Assembly: GCA_029256065.1 (NCBI GenBank) | Contig: JAQSYT010000006.1 | Span: 1-50,646 of the forward strand | Length of the DNA stretch: 50,646 bases | Source: Paenibacillaceae bacterium | Lineage (GTDB): Bacteria; Bacillota; Bacilli; Paenibacillales; NBRC-103111 | Reading direction: 5' to 3' | Part shown: in pieces, positions 25,071 through 35,109 of the stretch | Layout of the letters: each line of letters opens with the position of its first letter | Position numbering within the stretch: the first letter of the stretch is position 1 | Notes under the pieces: model-generated | The model's database searches: none | Seen by the model: the letters and a program-made list of their open reading frames with translations, nothing else | Told to the model about the DNA's origin: nothing | Program-made: the position numbers and the translations under genes

Positions 25071-26660
25071 ATGTCCAAAAAGCGGACAACCATTAAACGG
25101 ATCACCAAACAATCCTTCATAGGCGGCACCCTGATTCTGGTAGCGGCAGGCATTCTGAACCGCCTGTTGGGTTTTGTGCCGCGGATTCTGCTTCCCCGGA
25201 TTATCGGGGCGGAGGGGGTGGGACTGTATCAATTGGGTTACCCTTTTATGCTCATGATGATGACCGTTATTACGGGCGGGATTCCCCTTGCAGTGGCCAA
25301 GCTGGTGGCGGAGGCCGAGTCAGCCGGAAACGAAGGGAAAATCCGCAAGGTCATGAAGGTGTCTCTTATCCTATCCATCAGCCTGGGCATTTTCTTTACG
25401 GGATTCTGCTATCTTGGCGCCGATTGGATCACCTCTCACCTGTTGACGGATAAAAGGGTGTTTTCCACCTTTCAGGTGATGAGCCCCATCATTCTGATCG
25501 TATCGGTTTCCGCTGTTTACAGAGGCTACTTCCAGGGAAGACGGAACATGATTCCCACCGCCCTTTCGCAAACCTTCGAAACCCTGGTGCGGATTGCAGG
25601 CATGCTGCTGCTGTCCTGGCTGATGCTGCCCTACGGGCTGGAATACGCGGCAGCGGGAGCCATGCTGGGGGTGCTGGCGGGAGAGCTTGGCGGCATGCTG
25701 GTCATGCTGCTTATGTATGCGTGGACACGGAAGGATTACCAGACTTACGATAAGGCCGTCATCGGCAAAAATCATCAGCATATGGGTGGAATCACTGCCT
25801 TGAAGCAGCTGGTCAAAATTGCCGTACCGGTTACCGCAAGCAAGCTTGTAGGCTCAGCCTCCTATCTGTTCGAATCCATTCTCACCGCCCAGTCCCTTGC
25901 CAGAGCCGGCATCGCCACTGCTGTTGCCACCGCCCAATACGGCGCCCTGCAGGGCATGGTTATACCGATTCTGCTTTTGCCCAGCGCGCTGACCTTCTCT
26001 CTCTCTGTCTCACTGGTCCCCTCCTTGTCTGAGGCCGCTGCCAGAGGGGATATGCGAACCATCCATATGCGGCTTCATCAATCCCTGCGGCTGGCGCTGG
26101 TTACGGGTGCTCCTTTTGCCGTGATGATGTATATCCTGGCGGAGCCTCTCTGCCACTTCCTCTACGGCCAGACGGAAATCAGCATCATGCTCAAAATGAT
26201 GGCCCCTGTCGCGCTGTTTATCTATTTCCAAGCACCGCTGCAGGCCACTCTCCAGGCATTGGATAAACCGGGAACGGCACTGGTTAACACCACTGCAGGC
26301 ACGGTGGTCAAGCTGGCCCTTATTCTGCTTTTGGCCTCCAACCCCCGCATGGGCATTCTGGGTGCGGTAATGGCCATAAACCTCAATACCGTTCTTGTCA
26401 CCCTAATGCACTACCGCAGTGTGTCCAAGATGCTTCGTTTTTCCATGAAGTCTGCAGAATTTCTCCGCACAGGGGTGGCTATGGCCCTAATGGGCTTCAC
26501 CTGCTGGGGGGTTGCCGGGATGGGCTTCATTTCCTCCGGCCTGCTCCGTTTTTTCCTGGCAGCAGCTGCCGGGGCCGCTGTCTATGTTGCTGCAGCCATC
26601 CTGCTTAAGCTGGTGGACAAAAATGATTTCGGAAGGCTTCCCTTTTTTAAGAAAAAGTAA
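25071..26660 (+). CDS. spoVB: Stage V sporulation protein B, lipid flippase family
   Basis: A polytopic membrane protein of the MVF/MATE-like exporter group, thought to flip lipid-linked peptidoglycan precursors for the spore cortex. The ATG at 25071 has GAGGGA upstream; 28 extra in-frame codons before it show no site and no family likeness. It has 529 residues with about 14 hydrophobic segments. Family motifs are GFVPRILLPRIIGAEGVGLYQ near the N-terminus and the YRGYFQGRRNMIPTA loop. It is transcribed away from comN. A sigma-E promoter, expected for this gene, was not identified with confidence. Confidence 0.93.
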   Translation: MSKKRTTIKRITKQSFIGGTLILVAAGILNRLLGFVPRILLPRIIGAEGVGLYQLGYPFMLMMMTVITGGIPLAVAKLVAEAESAGNEGKIRKVMKVSLILSISLGIFFTGFCYLGADWITSHLLTDKRVFSTFQVMSPIILIVSVSAVYRGYFQGRRNMIPTALSQTFETLVRIAGMLLLSWLMLPYGLEYAAAGAMLGVLAGELGGMLVMLLMYAWTRKDYQTYDKAVIGKNHQHMGGITALKQLVKIAVPVTASKLVGSASYLFESILTAQSLARAGIATAVATAQYGALQGMVIPILLLPSALTFSLSVSLVPSLSEAAARGDMRTIHMRLHQSLRLALVTGAPFAVMMYILAEPLCHFLYGQTEISIMLKMMAPVALFIYFQAPLQATLQALDKPGTALVNTTAGTVVKLALILLLASNPRMGILGAVMAINLNTVLVTLMHYRSVSKMLRFSMKSAEFLRTGVAMALMGFTCWGVAGMGFISSGLLRFFLAAAAGAAVYVAAAILLKLVDKNDFGRLPFFKKK

Positions 26661-26678
26661 CGGGGCCGTTCCCTTTCA

Positions 26679-27362
26679 TTAACGCTTTTTGTCCAGAAAC
26701 AGCACACCCTTATGGTCTACAGAACAGAAAAAAACCTCCTTGAACTCCTTGACCCCCCGCTCCTGGATCTTGCTCTTCAGCCAAAAGCGGGTTTTGCCCA
26801 GCTTGGATAAATTCTGGTCCTGGACCTTGCCGTCCATAATTAAGGGCAGGGGCAGCCCCTCGTAACGGATCGTATCAAAAGGATCAGCGGGTGCCTCTGT
26901 CTGCCGCTTCTCCTCGGTTTTTTCCACCACAGTCAGCTTGCCGGAGGTTTCCAAAATGGCAAATTCCACATCCGCCACATTCATCACCCGATTCTGCCGC
27001 AATTGGACCATCAGATCGTCCAGATTATACCGCTGGCGCTTCATCTCTGTCCGGTCCAGCCTGCCGTTCTTAATGAGATAGCTGGGCGTTCCGTCGAGAA
27101 TTTCTCTGGCCTTTTGGCTGTGCAAAGAGAGCTTCGCTGTCCCGATCTGAATCAGGACCAGCGTGGTAATGGGAATCAGCCCATGGATGATCGGCTTGCT
27201 CAAATCATCAATAATAAACACCGCAATTTCTGCGATGATGATGGAAATGACCAGGTCAAAGATGGACAATTTGCCGATTTCCCGTTTTCCCATCAACCGC
27301 ATGGTGAGAAAAACCACAATATAAACCAGCACCGTCCGCAAAAAAAGCGGCATTATCTCCAT
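26679..27362 (-). CDS. DUF421 membrane protein (YetF/YrbG family)
   Basis: A 227-residue protein with three N-terminal membrane helices (about 5-25, 33-52, 60-80), the LMGKREIGKLSIFDLVI signature between the first two, and a two-part cytosolic domain with the conserved LIKNGRLDRTEMKRQR. Members of this family are linked to germinant receptors or stress in some Bacilli; the exact role is unknown. It converges with spoVB and lies next to the TIGR04086 gene, as yrbG does in Bacillus. Confidence 0.9.
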   Translation of the reverse strand: MEIMPLFLRTVLVYIVVFLTMRLMGKREIGKLSIFDLVISIIIAEIAVFIIDDLSKPIIHGLIPITTLVLIQIGTAKLSLHSQKAREILDGTPSYLIKNGRLDRTEMKRQRYNLDDLMVQLRQNRVMNVADVEFAILETSGKLTVVEKTEEKRQTEAPADPFDTIRYEGLPLPLIMDGKVQDQNLSKLGKTRFWLKSKIQERGVKEFKEVFFCSVDHKGVLFLDKKR

Positions 27363-27585
27363 GGTCTGCCCCTCCTGACAATTCTCGTGTCAACTGGTAG
27401 TTTGGCGCTTCCCAAAATCACTCATACATGTCAGGTTACCCTCAATTATTGCCAACGGAAAAACGGTGAAACCCGCAGCCTTGTACTATTTAGCCTGCTT
27501 GTTCAATAGAATGAATTAAAGAAAGCCCTGAGCTTATGCTTACGATGCTGGCTTTCTAACGAAAGCCCTTAAGGAGGAATGAAAT

Positions 27586-27972
27586 ATGAATTTCAAGCAA
27601 GTGGGACAAGTGGGGTCGGGATCCCCTATGCTGCGGGGGCTGATTTTTGCCTTTGTGGTTATGGCTGTCGGCGCTTTAGCCGCGTCAGTGGCAGTGACGG
27701 CCGGCGATCAGGGAGAAGAAGCCCTTCCAGTTTATGCGTGGATCATACACGGTCTCTCCGTAATGGCCGGCAGCTTCGCCAGCGGACGCCGTTCCGGCAG
27801 CAGAGGGTGGTACCATGGGGGAACGCTGGGGCTCTTGTACAGCATCATTGTGCTGGTCATCGGATTCTTAAGCTTTGACAAGGGGCTGGACTGGAGTGTG
27901 GCATTATTCGCGGCAGCCGCCTTTCTGGTGGGGGCTGTAGGCGGAATCTTCGGGGTTAACACCAAGAAATAA
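27586..27972 (+). CDS. TIGR04086 family membrane protein
   Basis: A 128-residue protein with four predicted membrane helices (about 15-38, 50-64, 78-95, 103-123). The ASGRRSGSRGWYHGGTLGLLY loop is typical of this YrzE-like family, which is found in spore formers near yajC/spoVB. AAGGAGG lies eight bases before the ATG. Function is not known. Upstream, GAAAGCC / GGCTTTC (about 27521-27557) forms an inverted repeat. Confidence 0.88.
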   Translation: MNFKQVGQVGSGSPMLRGLIFAFVVMAVGALAASVAVTAGDQGEEALPVYAWIIHGLSVMAGSFASGRRSGSRGWYHGGTLGLLYSIIVLVIGFLSFDKGLDWSVALFAAAAFLVGAVGGIFGVNTKK

Positions 27973-28005
27973 TCACTGCTTATACATGCAGCTGGCTTGG
28001 AAAAT

Positions 28006-28037
28006 AAAAAGGGATGGCCGGCCTACGCCGCCATCCC
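28006..28037 (-). terminator. Terminator of the sensor kinase gene
   Basis: GGGATGGC (28011-28018) pairs with GCCATCCC (28030-28037), followed on the minus strand by TTTTTATTTT. The stem reaches the stop codon of the kinase gene. Confidence 0.88.
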
Positions 28038-31000
28038 TATACCCGTTTCTTTTTATCCGCGGCTTGCTGTTGCTTAGGAATGGAAAATGACGCCACTGTC
28101 CCCTGGCCTGGCCGGCTTACAATGGTCAATCCGCTTCCGTACCGCGCCCTAAGCCTCTGGTCCGTATTGACGAGCCCTACACCATTTGGCCCTGCGGAAG
28201 CTGTACGGTACAGCAGCCCGGCAAGCTGGGCTTCATCCATTCCCGCTCCGTTATCCTCCACTGCCACCTGAATACCATTGGCCCCGCTTCGGATACGTAC
28301 GGCAACCCTACCCCCTATGGACCGGGACAGGATACCGTGCTTTACCGCATTTTCCACTAAAGGCTGGATGGTGTACGGCGGAAGCAAGAGCTCCATGATG
28401 TCCGTGCCATCCTCAAGGTCCCATTCCACAGCCAAGCGTTCTCCGAACCGCTCCCGTTCAATATACAGATATGCCTTGATCAGCTCCAGCTCATGACGGA
28501 GTGGAACCACATCCCTGGTATTGAGAAAATCGAAGCTGATCCGCAGATACGAGCTGAATGCATCTATCATCCGGCGCATCCGCTCCACGTCCAGGTCTCC
28601 CAGAGCAGAGATGGAGTTCATGGTATTAAAAAGAAAATGCGGCTCAATCTGAGCCTGAAGATAAGCACCCTCCATCCGCAAAAGCTCATCCATGGTTTGC
28701 TTCAGCTGTGTCAGAGCCTGTACACGGCTCCGCAGCTCCAGCGCATTGACCGGCTTGGCCACATAATCATTGGCTCCTGCGCGGAAGCCGGCCAGGATAT
28801 CCTCCGTGGAGCTTCTGGCTGTCAGGAGAAGAACCGGGAGCTCCAACAGAGAGTAGCGGCTGCGCAGAATGGCCGTTAGCTCATAGCCTGACATGCCGGG
28901 CATCATTACGTCAGAAATCAGCAGGTCCCAGCTTTCCTCCCCAATCCGCTCCAATGCCTCCCGCCCTCCTCCGGCAGTGACAATCCGGTAGTGGTCCGGG
29001 GATAATACACCGGCCAGGATTTTCAGATTCACCGGATCATCGTCCACCATAAGCACCTTCGGTTTATCCGTCCGTTCAGATAGAGAAGCTGCTTCCTGGA
29101 GCGGTTTTTGTTGGGAGGCCTCCGCTTCCGGAGGCTGAAGGTATTGTCCCGCAGAAGCCTCTGCTCCTTGGGCGAGAGCCAGCCGGAAGGAAAATACGGA
29201 GCCCTTTCCCGGCGATGTTTGCAGCCGGAGGGTTCCGCCGTGAAGCTCAACCAGCTTTTTGCAGATGGACAAGCCCAGACCAAACCCTCCGCCTGCGGCG
29301 CCATGGATCGAAGCCCCCTGCTCATATGCCTCAAACGCTCTCCTTGCTTCAGCCTCATCCATGCCCGTCCCCGTGTCCCGGACCTCCAGCTCCGCCTCCT
29401 TGCCGGTTAGCCGGGCGGAAATCATAACCGAGCCTTCCTGGGTAAATTTCAGTGCGTTATGGACGAGATTGAAGAGAATCTGGATCAGCCGCAATTCATC
29501 AGCCAGCACCGGTGGAAAATCCGGGGAAATAACCGTTTGCAGCCGGACAGGCTTCTTTTCCGTCAGATAAGACAGCATATCCATCACGCCGGTTGCAAGC
29601 GGCTGAAGCTGTACCGGTGCAATCTGGAGCTTAACCCCTTTTTCCCTCAGCCGGGCCTGCTCCAGAAGATCATTGAGCATCAGGGTCATCCTGCCCCCGA
29701 TCGTCAGGAGCAGCTCCAGACTGCGGGCGCTTTCGGCTCCGATAGCCCCCCGTTCTGTTTCCAGCAGGGTCTGGGCAATATTCATCATGCCATGAAGCGG
29801 GTTGCGCAGCTCATGGGAGGTATTCGCCAGGAATTCATCCTTGCGCTTATCCTCCTCCTGCAGACGCAGGGCCAGGTCCTTGGCCTGCTCCACCTTCCGG
29901 AAATATTGCCTCATGGCGTATGCAGCCAAACTTAAGAAAACCACGGTCAGATCCACCGGATAAAACCCCATATTGATAGTGGAAGCGGATTTGTAGGAGC
30001 TCCACAGCAAATTGGACACCATGCTTGATCCCGCAAGCAGCAAAAAAATACTGTCTTCCTTTCCCTTGCGGACAGCCATCCCAATCACAGCAACAATCGC
30101 CAGGAGAAAACAAAGCGATATGCTGCGGTTCAGGGGATTCAGTTGGGCGACCGTACGGGCCGGAAGCAGCAAGATGGCAAGTATCCATATCCAAAGGATG
30201 CCCATGAATATTCTATAAGGACGGTTCACCTTTTCGGGGAGCAGCAGGCGGACGACAAAATCAAAACAGCCCGCAACCATTGCCGTTACAAGAAACCAGA
30301 CCGTCTTGATTACCCCGCCATAGGAGAGGGCCACCAGCTCCAGACCAAGCTTATCATCGGAAATAAGCAAGGTGCCTACTCCCGCACCCAGGCCGGCCAG
30401 AAGGCTGAGCAGCAGCCGTGAGCGGTTTCCTAAAAGATAGGTCAACGCAACCACCAGCATTATGATAAGCAGCAGGGAAATCACAGTCCCCTGCAGCATC
30501 AGGTCCACCGCTTTTTCCCGCTGGACAGCCGTGCCCGTTCCGAAGCTTACAGACTTGGTAAGCCCGCCTTTGTAGCGGTAGCTGCTGTCCACGGCAACCT
30601 GGACAACAATCTCCACCTCCTTGCCGGAGGGCTCAAAAAAAGCCTGGTATGGCCTCACCCCCGTAACAAAGGTTTCCGCCTCTCCCGAGGGCTGTCCCGA
30701 CCCGCCCAAATACCTTCCGTTCACATAGAGCGCCGAGCCCTGCTTAACATCCTTAAAGGAAAGCCCAAGAACTCCGGGATTTCCTTCAGGAAGCAGGATG
30801 CGGAGGCGGTACGTGCCGTAATGGTAACTTCCGCTTCCGCTTTCGAACCGCTCGCTGCCCCATAAGCCGGGCACCTCCATAAAGGTGTGGGCCGGAGCGG
30901 ACCCGCCCTCCTCCACCTGTTTCAGCAATTGGGAGGGATAAAACTCCCACTCCCCGTCCAGGATCATGGTACGGCCATCGGGCAGACCATACGGACGCAA

Positions 31001-31165
31001 ATCCAGAACCCCATTCTGCACAGCAGGGTCATGCGGTTCGGTGCGGGCCACCAGCCAGACTACTCTCACACTGGTTAGAACAACCAGAAACAAAACCGCC
31101 AGCAGCCCCATTCTGCGGTATGAGCTCATGTGCCGCTTTTCTCTCTTCTCCGGCTGTAATACCAT
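28037..31165 (-). CDS. Hybrid sensor with two kinase modules (7TM, HisKA, REC, LytS-type)
   Basis: A 1042-residue membrane sensor with an unusual layout. It starts with helix 20-40, then an outside beta-rich domain (about 45-215, 7TMR-DISM-like) and seven helices (about 225-420). Next come HisKA with H451 in NTSHELRNPLHG, an HATPase with N-box LVHNALKF and GFGLGLSICKKL, and a receiver with D752 in SDVMMPG. A second LytS-type kinase follows, with H843 in EPHFLFNTMNS and ENAVKHG / DNGAGMD. GAGGTG precedes the ATG at 31165; a second ATG at 31129 overlaps the upstream stop as ATGA and is possible. It is co-transcribed with, and translationally coupled to, the REC-SARP regulator. Confidence 0.92.
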   Translation of the reverse strand: MVLQPEKREKRHMSSYRRMGLLAVLFLVVLTSVRVVWLVARTEPHDPAVQNGVLDLRPYGLPDGRTMILDGEWEFYPSQLLKQVEEGGSAPAHTFMEVPGLWGSERFESGSGSYHYGTYRLRILLPEGNPGVLGLSFKDVKQGSALYVNGRYLGGSGQPSGEAETFVTGVRPYQAFFEPSGKEVEIVVQVAVDSSYRYKGGLTKSVSFGTGTAVQREKAVDLMLQGTVISLLLIIMLVVALTYLLGNRSRLLLSLLAGLGAGVGTLLISDDKLGLELVALSYGGVIKTVWFLVTAMVAGCFDFVVRLLLPEKVNRPYRIFMGILWIWILAILLLPARTVAQLNPLNRSISLCFLLAIVAVIGMAVRKGKEDSIFLLLAGSSMVSNLLWSSYKSASTINMGFYPVDLTVVFLSLAAYAMRQYFRKVEQAKDLALRLQEEDKRKDEFLANTSHELRNPLHGMMNIAQTLLETERGAIGAESARSLELLLTIGGRMTLMLNDLLEQARLREKGVKLQIAPVQLQPLATGVMDMLSYLTEKKPVRLQTVISPDFPPVLADELRLIQILFNLVHNALKFTQEGSVMISARLTGKEAELEVRDTGTGMDEAEARRAFEAYEQGASIHGAAGGGFGLGLSICKKLVELHGGTLRLQTSPGKGSVFSFRLALAQGAEASAGQYLQPPEAEASQQKPLQEAASLSERTDKPKVLMVDDDPVNLKILAGVLSPDHYRIVTAGGGREALERIGEESWDLLISDVMMPGMSGYELTAILRSRYSLLELPVLLLTARSSTEDILAGFRAGANDYVAKPVNALELRSRVQALTQLKQTMDELLRMEGAYLQAQIEPHFLFNTMNSISALGDLDVERMRRMIDAFSSYLRISFDFLNTRDVVPLRHELELIKAYLYIERERFGERLAVEWDLEDGTDIMELLLPPYTIQPLVENAVKHGILSRSIGGRVAVRIRSGANGIQVAVEDNGAGMDEAQLAGLLYRTASAGPNGVGLVNTDQRLRARYGSGLTIVSRPGQGTVASFSIPKQQQAADKKKRV

Positions 31166-32268
31166 TGGAGCACCTCGGGCGACAGCTTCACACCCAGCTC
31201 CTCCTCCACATTATGCTTCAGCTCCGAAAAACAGGCTTCTGCGGCGGAATGCTCTCCCATTTGGTCGTAGAGCTTCATTAAGATTAAATAACCTTCCTCA
31301 TAATACGGATGCAGCTCCAGCATACGCTTCAGGAGTATAACAGCCTCCAGCACCAGCCCATCCTCCCGGTAGGAGTCAGCCAACTGAGAAGCATGATGCA
31401 GCCATATGATCCTCAGCCGCTCCCGTTCCCCTTCCGCCCACAGGTAATCAAGCGCCCCTAAATATTCTCCGCGGTACATGTCAAACCATTTCTGATGCAG
31501 CAGATGGTTGGCAGGGCTGAACTCCTTCATACAGCGGATGCCCTCCTCCCATTCCACCGCATCAATCCTCACCTTATCCGCTTCCAGCATATAGCCCTCA
31601 CCGCTGCTTACATTATGTATGGAGATTTCCAAGCATGCCTGCTTGAGGCATTGCTTAATTTGGTAGACAGTCGTATACAGGTGGGTAGATCCCTTTTTGG
31701 AATCAAAATCAGGCCACAGCAGCTGTAAAATTTCATCCTTTCCCACAAACCGGTTCCGGTGGTGCAGCAAATACAAAAAAAGCTCCTGCGCCTTGGTTGT
31801 TCTCCACTTGAAGGGTTGGGGAGCCAGTCCGTTTTTAGAATAGGTTACGGAACCCAACAGATGAAGCCGCACCTCCCCCAACGCTGCTCCATCCTGGATG
31901 CTGCCGGTGAACCGTTCTTCCATCCGCCGTACGGTTTTGGCCAATCTGTCCATGGAGATGGGCTTCAGAAGATAATCCAGGGCATTAAGCTCGAAGGCTT
32001 CAAGCGCGTAAGCTTCATAAGCGGTGACAAACACAATATCCGTCTTAGGGCTTACCTGCTGAATCAGCTCTGCTGTACGGAGACCGTTCATATCGGGCAT
32101 ATGTATATCCAAAAAAACCACATCAGGCTGCAAGGCGGAGGCAAGCTCCAGCGTCCCGGCCGGCTCCATGGCACAGCCTTCCACCTGTATGCCGGGATGT
32201 GCGGCTAACATTTTTTGCATTTGGTAAAGAGCCAATTCCTCATCATCGGCAAGCAGTGCCCGTATCAT
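31126..32268 (-). CDS. Response regulator with REC, OmpR-type HTH and BTAD domains
   Basis: A 380-residue cytosolic regulator. The ATG at 32268 has AGGAAGG upstream; the longer frame has no site. The receiver occupies about 1-120, with DDE at 8-10, the phospho-acceptor D54 in FLDIHMPDM and the Lys of YLLKPIS. A winged-helix DNA-binding domain follows (about 140-235), then a bacterial transcriptional activator domain (about 240-370) as in SARP proteins. Its stop overlaps the start region of the sensor gene, so they form a pair. Target genes are unknown; no DNA-binding repeat was found nearby. Confidence 0.9.
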   Translation of the reverse strand: MIRALLADDEELALYQMQKMLAAHPGIQVEGCAMEPAGTLELASALQPDVVFLDIHMPDMNGLRTAELIQQVSPKTDIVFVTAYEAYALEAFELNALDYLLKPISMDRLAKTVRRMEERFTGSIQDGAALGEVRLHLLGSVTYSKNGLAPQPFKWRTTKAQELFLYLLHHRNRFVGKDEILQLLWPDFDSKKGSTHLYTTVYQIKQCLKQACLEISIHNVSSGEGYMLEADKVRIDAVEWEEGIRCMKEFSPANHLLHQKWFDMYRGEYLGALDYLWAEGERERLRIIWLHHASQLADSYREDGLVLEAVILLKRMLELHPYYEEGYLILMKLYDQMGEHSAAEACFSELKHNVEEELGVKLSPEVLQWYYSRRREKSGT

Positions 32269-32344
32269 GCAATCCTTCCTTTCTCTACCGATTCTACCAT
32301 GGAATCGGCAGAGCCGCGACTGGAACACTCCTATTTCCATTCAA

Positions 32345-32371
32345 TAAAAAAAAGGAGCCTTTCGGCCCCTT
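32345..32371 (-). terminator. Terminator of the yajC operon
   Basis: AAGGAGCC (32352-32359), TTTC loop, GGCCCCTT (32364-32371), with an A run on the plus strand that becomes eight or more U residues on the minus strand. Confidence 0.9.
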
Positions 32372-32381
32372 AAGGGAAAGC

Positions 32382-32744
32382 TTAGTCTTTAATTTCGCCG
32401 TCAGCCTTTTCGGCTTTCTTCTCTTCCTTCTTTTCCAAGGCGGAAGGTGCGGCTGTAATGACATTGTTAATGGCCGAACGGTCAAAGGTCAGCTTGGTGA
32501 CATCATTGACCCGGAGCACCGCAGTATCGTCGGTAAGCTCCAGAATGGTGCCATGCAGGCCTCCGATGGTAGTGACTTTGTCGCCCTTTTTGAGATTGGC
32601 CAACAGCATGTTGCGGCTCTTTTGGCGCTTTTGCTGCGGACGGATCATCAGGAAGTACATAATCGCAAAAATTGCGATGAAGGGTACGAAGGTGACCAAT
32701 AAACCGGCCCCTCCTGCTGCAGGTTCTGCTGCAAGGTTAAACAC
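32382..32744 (-). CDS. yajC: Preprotein translocase subunit YajC
   Basis: A small single-span membrane protein that associates with SecDF. The frame opens at a TTG (32759), but that TTG overlaps the GGGAGG ribosome site. The GTG at 32744 is seven bases downstream of it and gives 120 residues. One helix (about 12-35, FVPFIAIFAIMYFLMIRPQQ) is followed by the conserved basic QKRQKSRNMLLANLKKGDKV and GGLHGTI. The C-terminal 25 residues are Lys/Glu rich. It is last gene of the ruvC-to-yajC minus-strand series. Confidence 0.95.
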   Translation of the reverse strand: MFNLAAEPAAGGAGLLVTFVPFIAIFAIMYFLMIRPQQKRQKSRNMLLANLKKGDKVTTIGGLHGTILELTDDTAVLRVNDVTKLTFDRSAINNVITAAPSALEKKEEKKAEKADGEIKD

Positions 32745-32812
32745 GCGGATTCCTCCCAAAAAATAATGATCGTTCTGGTTTATGTATGTGCTTCCATTAA
32801 ACCCGAATCCAC

Positions 32813-32850
32813 ACGGCCTGCCTTTCTCATGAAGAAGCCAGGCCGTTTTT
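32813..32850. terminator. Hairpin between tgt and yajC
   Basis: ACGGCCTG (32813-32820) pairs with CAGGCCGT (32839-32846), followed by a T run only on the plus strand. Both neighbouring genes are on the minus strand, so it is not a normal terminator for them. It could stabilise or process the mRNA. Confidence 0.5.
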
Positions 32851-32869
32851 ATGTGCGGCAGGGGCCAAA

Positions 32870-34021
<1,152 letters not shown>

Positions 34022-34038
34022 TTAAGAAACTGCAGTCT

Positions 34039-35109
34039 CTAATAAATAAACATGGCGTCGCCGAAGCTGAAAAACCGGTACCGCTCCTCTACTGCCTGGC
34101 GGTAAGCCTCCATAATATGCTCCCTGCCGGCAATGGCGCTGACCAGCATTACCAGGGTGGATTTGGGCAGATGGAAGTTGGTCAGCAGGGCATCCACCAC
34201 CAGCACCGGAATTCCGGGATAAATGAAGATATCGGTCCAGCCGGAGCAAGCTTCCAAATGAATGCCGTCCTCCCCTTCCCGCCGGAAGCGCCTTGCGGCG
34301 GTTTCCAGTGTTCTGGCGGAGGTAGTGCCTACGGCTACGATCCGGCCGCCGGCCGCTTTGGCAGAATTGACGGCTGCTGCTGTTGCTTCGGATAGCTCGT
34401 AATATTCGGCATGCATGGCATGGGTCTCCACCGTATCGGCAGATACCGGACGGAAGGTGCCCAAACCTACGTGCAGGGTGACAGTGGCGATTTGAACGCC
34501 TTTCTTTTGCAAACGGTCAAGGAATTCCCGGGTAAAATGCAGGCCCGCAGTAGGCGCAGCCGCCGAGCCTTCATGACGGGCATACACCGTCTGATAACGG
34601 TCCCGGTCCTCCAATTGCTCTTTGATATAAGGCGGGAGAGGCATCTCCCCCAACCGGTCGAGGATTTCATTGAAGATGCCTGTATAGTGGAACCGGATGG
34701 TTCTTGCGCCCATCTCACCTTCCTCTTCGATTACCGCCGTAAGCGGCGGCTCTCCGTTTTCCTCTCCGCCAAAATGGAGAACCGCACCCTTATGCAGACG
34801 TTTGCCGGGTTTGGCCAGCGCCTCCCAGCGGTCCTCCCCCAGGGATTTCAGCAGCAGAAGCTCCGCCTTGGCCCCGGTGTCGGCCTTATGTCCGTACAAC
34901 CGCGCAGGAATTACCTTGGTATCGTTTAACACCAAAAGATCCCCCGGGCGCAAAAAATCAGCCATGTCCTCAAAGCGGCAATGGCCGATTTCTCCGGTCC
35001 GTTTATTCAACGCCAGAAGGCGGGAGCCCGTCCTCTCCAACAGGGGAGTCTGGGCGATAAGCTCTTCAGGCAAATCAAAATCAAACAAATTGACATCCAT
35101 TCCGTTCAT
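34039..35109 (-). CDS. queA: S-adenosylmethionine:tRNA ribosyltransferase-isomerase
   Basis: Builds the cyclopentene ring of epoxyqueuosine on tRNA from SAM. It has 356 residues. Recognisable segments are [15 protein letters not shown] at the N-terminus, [22 protein letters not shown] and the C-terminal GDAMFIY. The ATG at 35109 overlaps the upstream SpoIID-like stop (ATGA). An in-frame ATG at 35100 has AAGGA nine bases before it and may be the true start, giving 353 residues. It pairs with tgt for queuosine synthesis. Confidence 0.96.
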   Translation of the reverse strand: MNGMDVNLFDFDLPEELIAQTPLLERTGSRLLALNKRTGEIGHCRFEDMADFLRPGDLLVLNDTKVIPARLYGHKADTGAKAELLLLKSLGEDRWEALAKPGKRLHKGAVLHFGGEENGEPPLTAVIEEEGEMGARTIRFHYTGIFNEILDRLGEMPLPPYIKEQLEDRDRYQTVYARHEGSAAAPTAGLHFTREFLDRLQKKGVQIATVTLHVGLGTFRPVSADTVETHAMHAEYYELSEATAAAVNSAKAAGGRIVAVGTTSARTLETAARRFRREGEDGIHLEACSGWTDIFIYPGIPVLVVDALLTNFHLPKSTLVMLVSAIAGREHIMEAYRQAVEERYRFFSFGDAMFIY

